DNA from: an uncultured Eubacteriales bacterium
Lineage (GTDB): Bacteria; Bacillota; Clostridia; Oscillospirales; Oscillospiraceae
Assembly (NCBI GenBank): GCA_902475855.1
Contig: CABSBF010000048.1
Location: 1 to 13,130 of the forward strand
DNA: 13,130 nt
Direction of reading: 5' to 3'
This document shows positions 12,970 through 13,130 of the stretch, in pieces. Made by a program: the position numbers and the translations under genes. The notes beneath the pieces were generated by a model. That model saw only the letters and a list, made by a program, of their open reading frames with translations, did not search any database and was not told the origin of the DNA. Positions within the stretch are counted from its first letter, which is position 1. Each line of letters begins with the position of its first letter.

Positions 12970-13130
12970 TGCCGCGTCGGGCGGGAGGACGATGCCCTCC
13001 TCGTCCCAGGTGGTCAACGAGAAGTGGTAGGGGCGGCCTTTCTTGTCCTTCTGGCTGTTCAACTCTGCCAGCAGTGCCTTCACCGTGTCGGGGTGGCGCT
13101 GGGCGATGAGCACGGCCTCCCGCACCTCCA
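12967..13130 (-). CDS. Hypothetical protein, C-terminal 53 residues (gene runs off the right edge)
   Basis: An open frame enters from the right edge and ends at TAA (12967-12969). The visible sequence has a helical part (EVREAVLIAQRHPDTVKALL) and then a strand-like polar tail (YHFSLTTWDEEGIVLPPDAA). It has no cysteines or membrane segment. I do not recognise the family. Its place directly upstream of the repA unit on the same strand suggests an accessory or conjugation-associated gene of the element. The gene end is echoed at 11016-11041. Coding is supported by the clean frame and codon use like that of its neighbours. Confidence 0.6.
   Translation of the reverse strand, partial: EVREAVLIAQRHPDTVKALLAELNSQKDKKGRPYHFSLTTWDEEGIVLPPDAA

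Noticed and set aside
1..13130. CRISPR arrays, tRNA or rRNA genes, IS elements with a transposase
   Set aside because: No regularly spaced repeats, no tRNA-like cloverleaf with a TTCAANNC-type T-loop that I could recognise, no rRNA motifs and no DDE transposase frames were seen.

Overview
The window looks like the chromosome of an anaerobic gut Firmicute (class Clostridia, probably an Oscillospirales-type lineage). The left half is visibly GC-rich with Shine-Dalgarno-led genes. The right half is less GC-rich and carries gene families typical of clostridial integrative elements. The lineage is inferred from gene content and style, not from a marker gene.

Left part (1 to about 6470), host-like and all on the minus strand. 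It holds the N-terminal part of moaA (molybdenum cofactor synthesis), then mogA with an upstream radical SAM gene of unknown substrate in one operon, a DUF5662-family gene, a hairpin-rich intergenic stretch, a TetR-type regulator, and an 801-residue MalT/LAL-type LuxR regulator. The tetR and luxR promoters share a 24-bp dyad element. Each copy lies exactly 4 bp upstream of a weak -35 box, with a 17-bp spacer to the -10, which suggests one DNA-binding protein acts on both.

Right part (about 6596 to 13130), an integrative/mobilizable element. A large serine recombinase sits at the element edge with its own strong promoter and terminator. Next comes a 51-residue SHOCT-like gene, then about 1.35 kb without convincing protein genes but dense in promoters, terminators and stems. 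A plus-strand tyrosine recombinase with an unusual insertion follows. The replication module consists of a RepA_N initiator and a DnaC-like helicase loader, translationally coupled by an ATGA overlap. The 3' end of an unrecognised gene fills the right edge.

The most interesting structures are non-coding. (1) The repA leader has an extended -10 promoter, a three-stem junction and then a perfect 15-bp terminator hairpin before the start codon, which looks like transcriptional attenuation of replication. (2) About 580 nt of stem-rich sequence precedes the tyrosine recombinase. (3) A roughly 195-nt promoter-to-terminator unit without an ORF lies at 8701-8897. (4) The tetR/luxR shared operator. 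(5) A hairpin-plus-stop-codon module is duplicated on both sides of the replication genes.

All calls come from reading the sequence; no database search was possible.
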